Source: Sphingomonas sp. GC_Shp_5
Lineage (GTDB): Bacteria; Pseudomonadota; Alphaproteobacteria; Sphingomonadales; Sphingomonadaceae
Assembly (NCBI RefSeq): GCF_026540855.1
Contig: NZ_JALNUP010000006.1
Span: forward strand, 1-64,000
DNA length: 64,000 nucleotides
Direction: 5' to 3'
Positions within the stretch are counted from its first letter, which is position 1; each line of letters starts with the position of its first letter. The notes under the pieces are model-generated. The model saw only the letters and a program-made list of their open reading frames with translations, had not been told where the DNA came from and did not search any database. This document shows positions 1 through 9,110 of the stretch, in pieces. The translations under genes and the position numbers were made by a program.

Positions 1-110
1 AGACTTGGTCCTTGTGAGCCACCCTGCCCCGCCTCGTGACGGCGCTGCGCAGCGGGGAGCATCGTTCAGGCGGAGAGAATAACAGTGGCTGGCGCGGAGG
101 ACGCAGAGTT

Positions 111-135
111 GCCGCATGCTGATATAGCATGCGGC
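111..135. repeat. perfect 10-bp inverted repeat
   Basis: GCCGCATGCT and AGCATGCGGC flank a 5-base spacer (gatat), giving a perfect hairpin. It lies in the gene-free first 640 bases. No T-run follows on either strand, so it is not a plain intrinsic terminator. Role unknown; it could be a processed RNA end or a protein site. Confidence 0.6.
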
Positions 136-418
136 AGGCCAGCGGCGGCTGGCTATCGTAGCCGCCCTCCCTCGGTTCACGTCTTCTCCGCGCCTCTGCG
201 CGAAAACACCCTTCTTGCTGATGGCGTCGGAGGATCGCGTCAGTTGGGTGGCGATGTCAGATGGATCGTGCCGGAAGGCCGGCAGCGGGGGAGAGACCGA
301 CAAGGCCTCGATCCCCCGCGCCGACATCGTGCCGGTTGCCGGTCGTACCGGCGGCTCCGCTCCGTATGATTATCTACGGCGCGACGAAGGCAGCCATTGC
401 CTAGCGCCTCGCGCGGAC

Positions 419-445
419 AAAAAAAAGGCCGGTCAGAGACCGGCC
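419..445 (-). terminator. rho-independent terminator
   Basis: GGCCGGTC, a 3-base loop and GACCGGCC form a perfect 8-bp stem (427-445). On the minus strand it is followed by eight T residues (426-419), the classic intrinsic terminator. On the plus strand the tail is only GAAAAGTTTT, so minus is the likely working direction. Confidence 0.7.
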
Positions 446-520
446 GAAAAGTTTTAGGAGAGGATGCCTGAAAGGCGGGTTCCTTTTGCGTCGCAGCATG
501 GATCGACGCAAGTGCAAAAA
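419..520 (-). ncRNA. candidate small RNA ending in an intrinsic terminator
   Basis: On the minus strand a strong terminator (419-445) has no protein gene upstream to serve. Just before it the minus strand reads a small GCCT-TTC-AGGC hairpin (466-476) and then CCTCTCCT (456-463), which is complementary to a Shine-Dalgarno sequence and predicted unpaired. Several alphaproteobacterial small RNAs carry exposed C/U-rich anti-Shine-Dalgarno motifs next to a rho-independent terminator. The 5' end is a guess; I see no clear promoter. An open frame on the same strand runs straight through the terminator, which argues against a protein. Confidence 0.35.
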
Positions 521-660
521 GCGCAACCGTCATTTCGTTAACTGCATTCGCGCTTTCGCTTCCACGTTCGCCCGCCGTTAGACCCGCGCTTGCCAAGCCG
601 TGTCCCTGTGCCTAGCCCCGGCTTCATCACCCGGCGGCCGCCATGATCACGAGTAAGCCC

Positions 661-1311
661 ATGCGTTTCGTTTCGTCTTTCGCCAGCTTCGCCCTCATTG
701 CCGCCAGCGCCCCGGCCCCAGCGGCTACTGCCGCCCCCGCGCATGGCGGTGGGCTGGTCCGGGTCCGGTTCACCACCTCCGAAGGGCCGGTCGTGATCGC
801 GGTCGATACCCGCCACGCCCCCAAGACCAGCGCCAACTTCCTCGCCTATGTTGATGATGGCCGGTTCAACGGCGTCACCTTCTATCGCTCGGCGCGCAGC
901 CGCAACGAACAGACCAAGGGCTTCGTCCAGGGCGGGATCCGCACCGACGCGCGGCGGATCCTGCCGCCCTTCCCGCTCGAGACCACCGCGATGACCGGGC
1001 TGCATCATCTCGACGGCACCATCTCGATGGCGCGCCGCGCCGAGGCGGGATCGGCCGGGGGCAACTTCTTCATCACCGTCGGTCCGATGCCGACGATGGA
1101 CGCCCATCCCGGCTCGCCCGGTTATGCCGCGTTCGGCCATGTCGTCAGCGGCATGCCGACCATCCACCGCATCCTTGCCAAGCCGACCGGTGGGGGCATG
1201 GGTGGGCAATTGCTGCTCCACCCGGTGCAGCTGGTCAGCGCGGTGCGGCTCGACGGCAAGCCGCGGCCGACGGGCATGGTCAAGCCGTGGCTGATGAAGA
1301 CGCATTCGTAA
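661..1311 (+). CDS. secreted cyclophilin-type peptidyl-prolyl cis-trans isomerase
   Basis: Predicted to catalyse cis-trans isomerisation of Xaa-Pro bonds in the periplasm. The N-terminus is a typical signal peptide (basic MRF start, hydrophobic stretch, Ala-rich cleavage region by about residue 27). The cyclophilin core follows: VTFYR (active-site Arg), GFVQGGI, GTISMAR, GGNFFITVG and FGHVVSGM. At about 216 residues it has the size of bacterial periplasmic cyclophilins. An upstream in-frame ATG at 643 would add six residues; I prefer 661 because the signal peptide starts there, but neither has a strong ribosome site. It stands alone, with a hairpin repeat downstream. Confidence 0.88.
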   Translation: MRFVSSFASFALIAASAPAPAATAAPAHGGGLVRVRFTTSEGPVVIAVDTRHAPKTSANFLAYVDDGRFNGVTFYRSARSRNEQTKGFVQGGIRTDARRILPPFPLETTAMTGLHHLDGTISMARRAEAGSAGGNFFITVGPMPTMDAHPGSPGYAAFGHVVSGMPTIHRILAKPTGGGMGGQLLLHPVQLVSAVRLDGKPRPTGMVKPWLMKTHS

Positions 1312-1361
1312 GGCTGGCGGACGATGCATGCGCGGCTTCCGGCTCGTCTCAATCATAAGGG

Positions 1362-1385
1362 CCCAGCCTGCGCTGGGATGACGAT
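1362..1385. repeat. REP-like hairpin, single unit
   Basis: CCCAGC-ctgc-GCTGGG followed by ATGACGA. This is one unit of the intergenic repeat family (core CAGC/GCTGG plus a GTCAT-type flank) that recurs at 5.2, 9.0, 31.8, 37.5, 39.4 and 47.7 kb in this window. Confidence 0.55.
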
Positions 1386-1446
1386 CCGAGGTGAACGACC
1401 ATTTACGTCGTTGGACGCCTGCCCAGCCGTCGGCTAACGCGCCGCG

Positions 1447-2625
1447 ATGCCACGCGACACCTTTGATGCCATCATCCTCGGCGCCGGTGCGGCCGGGCTG
1501 ATGGCCGCCGCGGTTGCCGGGCAGCGCGGGCGGCGCGTGCTGCTGGTCGATCATGCCGACGAGCCCGGCAAGAAGATCCTGATCTCGGGCGGCGGCCGCT
1601 GCAACTTCACCAACCTCCACACCCAGGCCGACCGCTATCTGTCGGCCAACCCGCATTTCGCCAAGTCGGCGCTCGGCCGCTACACCGCCGCCGACTTCGT
1701 CGCGCTGGTCGAGCGCCACGGCATCGCCTGGCACGAGAAGACGCTGGGCCAGTTGTTCTGCGACGGCTCGGCGCGCCAGATCGTCGCGATGCTGCTCGAC
1801 GAGTGCCGTGCCGGCGCGGTCGAGATCGCGCTCGGCCAGCCGCTCGGCGAGGTCGCGCATGACGGCAACGAGTACCGCGTCGCGATCGGCGCGCGGCAGG
1901 CGAGCGCGCCGCGCCTCGTGATCGCCACCGGCGGACCATCGATCCCCAAGATGAGCGCGACCGGCCTTGCCTATGATCTCGCCCGCCGCTTTGGGCTCAA
2001 GGTGGTCGAGCCGCGCCCGGCGCTGGTGCCGCTCACCCTGGGGGGCGAGGAGACCTTGTTCCGCGAACTATCCGGCGTCGCCGCCGAGGTGGTGGCGCGG
2101 GTCGGCAAGATCGCGTTCCGCGAGGCGGCCTTGTTCACCCATCGCGGCCTGTCCGGCCCGGCGATCCTGCAGATCTCCTCTTACTGGCGTCACGGCCAGC
2201 CGATCGCGGTCGATTTCGTCCCCGATGCCGCGCCCGACTGGCTCGCCGCCGCCAAGCGCAGCCAGCCGCGCACCACGGTGCGCCGCGCGCTCGCCGCCCG
2301 CCTGCCCGATCGCCTTGCCGAGGTGCTGGCCGATCGGCTCGGTCTCGCCGGCGAGCTCGCCAACCTCGCCGATCGCCGGCTCGACGAGGCGGCGCGCCGG
2401 TTGGGCGGTTGGGCGTTCAACCCCAATGGCAGCGAGGGCTTTGCCAAGGCCGAGGTTACCGCCGGCGGGATCAGCACCGCCGAGTTCTCGTCGCAGACGC
2501 TCGAGGCGCGGCGGGTACCCGGGCTGTATGCGATCGGCGAGGCGGTCGACGTCACCGGTTGGCTCGGCGGCTATAACTTCCAATGGGCCTGGGCGAGCGG
2601 CTGGGCGGTGGGCCAGGTGCTGTAG
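1447..2625 (+). CDS. HI0933/YhiN-family FAD-dependent flavoprotein
   Basis: A 392-residue flavoprotein of the HI0933 (YhiN/BaiN-like) family. The N-terminal Rossmann motif is GAGAAGLMAA, followed by the family signature ISGGGRCNFTN near residue 50. The C-terminus has AIGEAVDVTGWLGGYNFQWA, the typical FAD-contact block. Members are predicted NAD(P)H/FAD oxidoreductases; the physiological substrate of most is unknown, so I do not name one. The next gene starts 2 bases after its stop, suggesting co-transcription. Length matches the family. Confidence 0.88.
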   Translation: MPRDTFDAIILGAGAAGLMAAAVAGQRGRRVLLVDHADEPGKKILISGGGRCNFTNLHTQADRYLSANPHFAKSALGRYTAADFVALVERHGIAWHEKTLGQLFCDGSARQIVAMLLDECRAGAVEIALGQPLGEVAHDGNEYRVAIGARQASAPRLVIATGGPSIPKMSATGLAYDLARRFGLKVVEPRPALVPLTLGGEETLFRELSGVAAEVVARVGKIAFREAALFTHRGLSGPAILQISSYWRHGQPIAVDFVPDAAPDWLAAAKRSQPRTTVRRALAARLPDRLAEVLADRLGLAGELANLADRRLDEAARRLGGWAFNPNGSEGFAKAEVTAGGISTAEFSSQTLEARRVPGLYAIGEAVDVTGWLGGYNFQWAWASGWAVGQVL

Positions 2626-2627
2626 CG

Positions 2628-3305
2628 ATGACGATCCCAACCCGCCTGTTCGCGCCGCTGCTCGCCGGCGCCACGTTGCGCGACCGCGTCGTCGCCGGCC
2701 TCGCCGCCGGCATCGGCATCGCGCTCACCAGCCTCGTCTCGAGCTGGCTGCTCGGCTGGAGCAGCTTGCCGCTGCTGGTCGCGCCGGTCGGCGCCTCGGC
2801 GGTGCTGCTGTTCGCGGTGCCGGCGAGCCCGCTTGCCCAGCCCTGGCCGCTGCTCGGCGGCAATGTCGTCTCGGCGCTGGTCGGCGTGACGATCGCGCAG
2901 CTGCTTGGCCATGGCCCGCTGGCCGCAGGCGCCGCGGTCGGCGCGGCCATCGTAGGGATGGCGCTGTGCCGCTGCCTCCACCCACCCGGTGGCGCTGCGG
3001 CGCTGACCGCGGTGATCGGCGGCCCGGCGGTGACCGCGGCGGGGTTCGTCTTCCCGTTCGCGCCGGTCGCGGTCAATTCGCTGCTGCTGCTGGGCACCGG
3101 TTGGGCGTTCCACCGCGTCTCGGGCCACCGCTACCCGCACCGCGCCGGGCCGCCGGTCGCCGCGCCCGGCCTGCTCCGCGCCGACATCTACCGCGCGCTC
3201 GCCGAGGCGCATGAGAGCTTCGACATCGCCCCCGAGGATCTCGAACAGCTACTCCAGCGCGCCGAGCGTCACGCTGAAACCCGTCGAGGCCAGCGGCCCG
3301 CCTGA
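2628..3305 (+). CDS. HPP family integral membrane protein
   Basis: A 225-residue protein with about four hydrophobic membrane segments between residues 20 and 150 and a soluble C-terminal tail. It carries the motif that names the family, CLHPPGGAAAL, with HPP at 118-120, plus GASAVLLFAVPASPLAQPWP and GGNVVSALVGV. HPP proteins are inner-membrane proteins; some cyanobacterial and plastid members have been linked to nitrite transport, which need not hold here. The ATG at 2628 lies 2 bases after the flavoprotein stop. Confidence 0.85.
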   Translation: MTIPTRLFAPLLAGATLRDRVVAGLAAGIGIALTSLVSSWLLGWSSLPLLVAPVGASAVLLFAVPASPLAQPWPLLGGNVVSALVGVTIAQLLGHGPLAAGAAVGAAIVGMALCRCLHPPGGAAALTAVIGGPAVTAAGFVFPFAPVAVNSLLLLGTGWAFHRVSGHRYPHRAGPPVAAPGLLRADIYRALAEAHESFDIAPEDLEQLLQRAERHAETRRGQRPA

Positions 3306-3389
3306 GCCACCGCCCCGCGGCGGGACGGCGTGCCCCTATCGTTCGGGCCCCCTTGCTGCTATGGCACCGGTATCCCATTTAGGACCTTC

Positions 3390-5171
<1,782 letters not shown>

Positions 5172-5186
5172 TCCCCGCGGCGCGAT

Positions 5187-5272
5187 CCGTCACCCCGGCG
5201 CGAGCCGGGTTCTCGAGCGGCGCTGTCGGGGCATCGGCCTCACCGCACCCCGGCGGTCGCCGGGGTGACGGC
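5187..5272. repeat. REP-like pair in inverted orientation
   Basis: Two hairpin units face each other: GTCACCCCGGCGCGAGCCGGG (5190-5209) and, inverted, CACCCCGGCG...CGGGGTGACGG (5247-5272). They occupy the gap between the helicase gene and the yaiI-like gene. Same family as the other REP-like loci. Confidence 0.6.
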
Positions 5273-5301
5273 GCGACGCAAAGGCCGGGATAGGCCGCCG
5301 C

Positions 5302-5781
5302 ATGACTGACCCCGCCCCAACGCCCGTCACCGGCGGCGTCCGCATCCTGGTCGATGCCGACGCCTGCCCGGTCAAGGACGAGATCTACAAGGTCGCCTGG
5401 CGCCGCGCGGTGCCGGTGACGATCGTCAGCAACAGCCACTTCCGCATCCCCGCCCACCCGCTGATCGGCCGCGTCGTGGTGAGCGACGGCTTCGACGCCG
5501 CCGATGACTGGATCGCTGAGGCTGCCGACGCGCGCGCGGTGGTGATCACCGCCGATATCCTCCTTGCGGACCGCTGCCTCAAGGCCGGCGCCACGGTGCT
5601 CGCCCCCACCGGCAAGCCCTTCACCCCCGCCTCGATCGGCGGCGCCATCGCCACCCGCGCGATCATGGCCGACCTGCGCGCCGGCGGCGACCAGCTCGGC
5701 GGCCCGCGCCCGTTCGCCGCCGCCGACCGCAGCCGCTTCCTCCAGGCGCTCGACACCGCGCTCGCCAAGCTCCAGCGCTGA
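5302..5781 (+). CDS. YaiI/YqxD (DUF188) family protein
   Basis: A 159-residue protein of the YaiI/YqxD family. The N-terminal block ILVDADACPVKDEIYK and the central DDWIAEAADARAVVITADILLADRCL, followed by APTGKPF, are the family signatures; the conserved Asp residues recall PIN/NYN-like nuclease folds. No activity has been firmly shown for the family as far as I know. Length is normal. Single gene with the REP-like pair upstream. Confidence 0.88.
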   Translation: MTDPAPTPVTGGVRILVDADACPVKDEIYKVAWRRAVPVTIVSNSHFRIPAHPLIGRVVVSDGFDAADDWIAEAADARAVVITADILLADRCLKAGATVLAPTGKPFTPASIGGAIATRAIMADLRAGGDQLGGPRPFAAADRSRFLQALDTALAKLQR

Positions 5782-5903
5782 TTTCCTTGCCCGGCGGGCA
5801 GCGGCGCGCACGTCGCGCTGCGCCACGCATCGCCGCCAAGGCCGCAAAGCTCATGCAAATAGCGCTGTCCTACAGCGAACCATATGGGTTAGCTCTGCGA
5901 CTC

Positions 5904-6983
5904 ATGAAGAACCTCACCCCCACCCCGCCCGAGCAGCGACCCGCGCCGGCTTCCTTCACCCCGGTGCCGCGGTTGCGTGACCGCCATGACGGCTGGACGC
6001 CCGAGCGCCAGCGCGCCTTCATCGCCGCGCTCGCCGACACCGGCTCGGTGCGCACCGCGGCCAACATGGTCAACATGTCGCCGGAGAGCGCCTATGCGCT
6101 GCGCCGCCACCCGGCGGCGGCGAGCCTGCGCGCGGCGTGGCAGGCGGCGCAGGGCATGGGGGTGCTCCGGATCAAGGACGAGGCGTTCGAGCGCGCGCTC
6201 AACGGCCAGCTCGTTCCCGTCTTCTGCGCCGGCAAGCTGATGGGCTATCGCCGCAAGAAGAATGACCGGCTGCTGATGTTCATCCTGCGCCATTATGGCG
6301 CGACGCCCGAGCAGCCTCGCCACACCATCCGCCACATCACCGCGCGCGCCAGCGCCGCGGCGATCGCCACCACCGGTGACGATGCCGCCACCCCGCTCCA
6401 ACCGCTCGCTACCACCACCGGCGGCGACCAGCCTGCCCTCGCTGCCGGCATGGCTATGGCCGGCACCAACATCTCTCGGACCGCTGCCGCGGCGGCCCAG
6501 GCCACCATCACCACCGCCGCAGCGGGCGATGCGGCAGACGACGCCGACAGCCACGCCGCCACGCTTGCCGCCTTCGCCGGCGTGCCGCTCGACGCCGCCG
6601 CGCGCGCCGAGGTCCTCGCCGCGCTCGCCGCCAACGCGGTCCGCGCCGCCGAGACCCTGCCCGAGGACAACCCCGACGTCGCCTTCGTTCACCGCGGCGA
6701 TGCCGAGGGCGAGTTCATCGGCGAATTCGTCGGCGACACCGACGACGAGCTCGACGACGAGGCCGAGCTCTTCAACCCCGGCGAACCCGGCTGGCGCGCC
6801 CTCGCCGACCCCGCCCGCCTAGACGCCATCGACGCGGCCGCCGCCCGCGTCCGCGCCGCTAAGGAGAGCGGCGAATGGGAGCGCCTGCCGGTACCGACCC
6901 CCGCGCCGCTGCTGAGCGTGGAGGAGCGTCAGGCGATGATGGCGAAGGCGGAGAAGCCGTATGATCCGGCTGATTGGGAGTGA
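5904..6983 (+). CDS. hypothetical protein with helix-turn-helix-like N-terminus
   Basis: A 359-residue protein whose first 130 residues look conserved: WTPERQRAFIAALADTGSVR then AANMVNMSPESAYALRRHP, which resembles a helix-turn-helix segment of the kind found in small phage terminase subunits, and later GYRRKKNDRLLMFILRHYG. The middle (about 150-220) is low-complexity Ala/Thr-rich and the C-terminus is acidic (GEFVGDTDDELDDEAELF). Comparable proteins are common hypotheticals in sphingomonads. DNA binding is plausible but not shown. Start at 5904 drops an unsupported 39-residue extension. Confidence 0.7.
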   Translation: MKNLTPTPPEQRPAPASFTPVPRLRDRHDGWTPERQRAFIAALADTGSVRTAANMVNMSPESAYALRRHPAAASLRAAWQAAQGMGVLRIKDEAFERALNGQLVPVFCAGKLMGYRRKKNDRLLMFILRHYGATPEQPRHTIRHITARASAAAIATTGDDAATPLQPLATTTGGDQPALAAGMAMAGTNISRTAAAAAQATITTAAAGDAADDADSHAATLAAFAGVPLDAAARAEVLAALAANAVRAAETLPEDNPDVAFVHRGDAEGEFIGEFVGDTDDELDDEAELFNPGEPGWRALADPARLDAIDAAAARVRAAKESGEWERLPVPTPAPLLSVEERQAMMAKAEKPYDPADWE

Positions 6984-7297
6984 GGGCAGTTGATGCTCGC
7001 TACGAAGCACAATTAGGTTGCTGCCAACAAATAGCACAGACGATGATGTTTACCGACGTGTTCGCGTTCGAGCCGCTGCGACGAACCGAGTCACTTGCAC
7101 GCTGAGCCGAGACGTGCCGTCGCCACGTTGAATTGAGTTTTAATGTTGGCCTTTTACAGTGTTCTCCGGCGGGATGCGCTGGAACACCCCTCAGCCTGAT
7201 CGCTTCGCGCGTGAAGGCAGCTGCACGGAAGGTTGCCCGTAGGATGGTGGCCTATCGCCCGTGAGGTGGACCGAGGGCCAGGGCCCGCCACTCTTCT
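6984..7297. other. gene-free, lower-GC stretch
   Basis: About 310 bases with visibly lower GC than the flanks and no frame I can support on either strand. It joins chromosomal genes to the DUF3800 gene. I see no repeat, terminator or RNA gene in it. Confidence 0.5.
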
Positions 7298-8140
7298 TCA
7301 ATAGCCAAACATTTCAAACAGCGGTTCATCATTTTGAGGGATCTGAGCTTGATGTGGAAAGGGCAAGCGCAAGAGCCCATAGCCCGCGGGATCTCTCTTG
7401 CCTTTAGCGATGGCAGTACGCGCCTTAAGTTCCTGTACCGACGTCAGCGAATAGTTTGCCTGCAGCGAGTCAGACGCCTGAAAGAACGAGCTAGCCACAA
7501 TGTCGACCAACTGAAGGCCAGCTATCTTACTGTCCGGCATAACCTCACAGTATTTGGTCTGCAGTACACCCGGAACAACCTCCCTAGCCTTGAGAAAGGT
7601 TGTTTTAGCCTCAGCTTGCATGACAAGCGTATCTAGATAGCCATAAAGATGGCTATAGTCATGGCCACCTCTCTTTGAGAACACAACCTTGGCGACCTCT
7701 GACTGCCCTGATAACCTTAATGATCTCCTGCTGCACCAGTCCGAGACGCGTTCCAGCAGCAGACGAAGACACCAGTTGTAGAACTCTCCGCGCCCAAAGC
7801 CATTTCCGATGCGAGTATTCTGATAGCCCCGCATATTGGTTTTGTGCGACGCCACAGTAAACAGCCGTACCTCTTTGCGCGCAAGCATTCGCGCCACTCG
7901 CACTTGGTTAGAGGTCGAAAGATTTCTATAATGAAGCCGTTCAAGTGCCGGCTTCCGAACGGCGTCTCGCATGTCCGCCGCCCACCCCGGAACGTCGCCA
8001 TCCCTCGCGCTGCTAACGACCATTGCAGAAAGGACGAACCATTCAGAAGCCTTTGCGAGAGCGTTTGGATCCTTCTGTTTGATCCCGGGATCGCCAGCCT
8101 CGTCGATGTATACTACGTACCCTATTTGTGTGGGAAGCAT
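7298..8140 (-). CDS. DUF3800 domain protein
   Basis: A protein of about 280 residues with the DUF3800 signature near its start (VVYIDEAGDPG) and a conserved C-terminal block (KIAGLQLVDIVASSFFQA). The acidic residues in both blocks suggest a metal-dependent RNase H-like nuclease fold; this is inference, as the family is poorly characterised. DUF3800 genes are frequent in islands and near defence genes. Codon usage is clearly less GC-rich than neighbours, a sign of horizontal transfer. Start is uncertain: ATGs at 8140 and 8182 both precede the domain. Confidence 0.75.
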   Translation of the reverse strand: MLPTQIGYVVYIDEAGDPGIKQKDPNALAKASEWFVLSAMVVSSARDGDVPGWAADMRDAVRKPALERLHYRNLSTSNQVRVARMLARKEVRLFTVASHKTNMRGYQNTRIGNGFGRGEFYNWCLRLLLERVSDWCSRRSLRLSGQSEVAKVVFSKRGGHDYSHLYGYLDTLVMQAEAKTTFLKAREVVPGVLQTKYCEVMPDSKIAGLQLVDIVASSFFQASDSLQANYSLTSVQELKARTAIAKGKRDPAGYGLLRLPFPHQAQIPQNDEPLFEMFGY

Positions 8141-8314
8141 GCGAAGATCATTGAACAGACCACGCACAGAGTCTAGCCTCATCAAGCTGTTCAGGACGCC
8201 GACCATCCAAGCACATGGCATACCCTGGACTGACCACACCGTGGTCAATGTTGCAAAAGGGTCCTAGATGAGGACAGATCGACCCTAACCCTACCGTCTA
8301 AGTCGAGGACGATC

Positions 8315-8320
8315 TATAAT
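8315..8320 (+). promoter_or_regulatory. candidate -10 box (TATAAT)
   Basis: A perfect TATAAT in a locally AT-rich stretch about 50 bases upstream of the antitoxin-like gene. The matching -35 region is weak, so this is tentative. Confidence 0.25.
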
Positions 8321-8368
8321 TTTGCTCGCGTGACTCGCATCCGGCATATTCCCAGAGAGGAGCCGATG

Positions 8369-8611
8369 ATGGGCATCGTCGAAGGCAAGACCTTTGCGAG
8401 CGATCATGGCGTCGTGGTGGAGCTTCCTGCGGAGGTGGCATTCGGCCCCGGCATCGACGTCACCGTCGAGCGTAACGGGGAAGTCATCACCCTCAAGCCG
8501 GCGGTGACTGCAGACGACGCCGCCGAGCGGCTAAAGTACTGGCGGACCATGCTGGCCGAACTCGACGCTCTGCCTAGACCGCCGCACGTGCGGCCCCGTG
8601 AACGGATCTAG
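8369..8611 (+). CDS. VapB/AbrB-like antitoxin, apparently orphan
   Basis: An 80-residue protein with the swapped-hairpin AbrB/VapB layout: GKTFASDHGVVVELPAEVAF then PGIDVTVERNGEVITLKPA, followed by a short helical tail that would bind a toxin. Such proteins neutralise VapC/PIN toxins and repress their own operon. GAGAGGAG precedes tandem ATGs at 8366 and 8369; the second has better spacing. No toxin frame is visible in the next 190 bases on either strand, so the partner is missing or this is a solitary regulator. Confidence 0.65.
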   Translation: MGIVEGKTFASDHGVVVELPAEVAFGPGIDVTVERNGEVITLKPAVTADDAAERLKYWRTMLAELDALPRPPHVRPRERI

Positions 8612-8804
8612 TTCCCGGAACGTCCGCGCCGGTAGATAGGGCCCCTGCCGAACGCCAGCGTAGCCACGACGGTTCGTGATAGTGACGTCTTTGTCTATTG
8701 CCTCGCTGAAGCTGAGGTGCTCGCAGTGCTCAAATGGCCTGCCATGTCGCCCGGAACAGATGGTGATCAAGCACGTTTCAGCTGTAGTTGGATAGGAGGG
8801 TGAA

Positions 8805-8939
8805 ATGCCTGACAAAAAGACCAGCGACAAAGCCGCGCACTCGGCGTCGGAAGTTTTGAACGACGGCCGCACCGGCAAAGATTCCAAAGCCGCCGCAGGC
8901 TCTGCGCTGTCGCAAAAGGAAGGCAGCAAGAAGAAGTAG
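8805..8939 (+). CDS. 44-residue basic Ala/Ser/Lys-rich small protein
   Basis: A 44-codon frame preceded by a strong ribosome site (AGGAGGG at 8794-8800). The product starts MPDKKTSDKAAHSASEVL and ends in KKK; its centre reads NDGRTGKDSKAAAGSALSQ. It is hydrophilic, without cysteine or membrane segment. The composition and pattern resemble small hypothetical proteins I associate with alphaproteobacteria. Function unknown. A stand-alone gene with a REP-like pair downstream. Confidence 0.65.
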   Translation: MPDKKTSDKAAHSASEVLNDGRTGKDSKAAAGSALSQKEGSKKK

Positions 8940-8987
8940 CGCCGTAGCGACCAGCGTCCGAACAGCCGCCCGCCTCCGGTCCCGTCG

Positions 8988-9076
8988 CCCCGGACTTGTT
9001 CCGGGGTCCACCCCGCCACTCGCGCATGCCGCCGTTGCGGCGCCGTGGATGCCGGACCAAGCCCGGCAGAACGACG
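8988..9076. repeat. REP-like pair
   Basis: CCCCGGACTTGTTCCGGGGTCCA (8988-9010) and the inverted unit GTGGATGCCGGACCAAGCCCG... (9045-9076) occupy the gap between the small protein gene and the end of lepA. Confidence 0.5.
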
Positions 9077-9110
9077 GAAGAAGCGCGGCCGCAGCCGCCG
9101 CCCCTCAACC

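Noticed and set aside
240..596. 118-codon minus-strand frame over the terminator at 419-445
   Set aside because: A real gene would not read straight through a perfect terminator with a U8 tail; no ribosome site.
538..1860. Long minus-strand frame across the cyclophilin and flavoprotein genes
   Set aside because: Antisense shadow caused by high GC; product is Arg/Gly-rich low complexity and both opposite-strand genes are clear family members.
8612..8804. Possible VapC toxin remnant after the antitoxin-like gene
   Set aside because: A short frame containing DSDVFVYC was tried but shows no PIN-domain acidic residues in order and no start; not enough to call a pseudogene.
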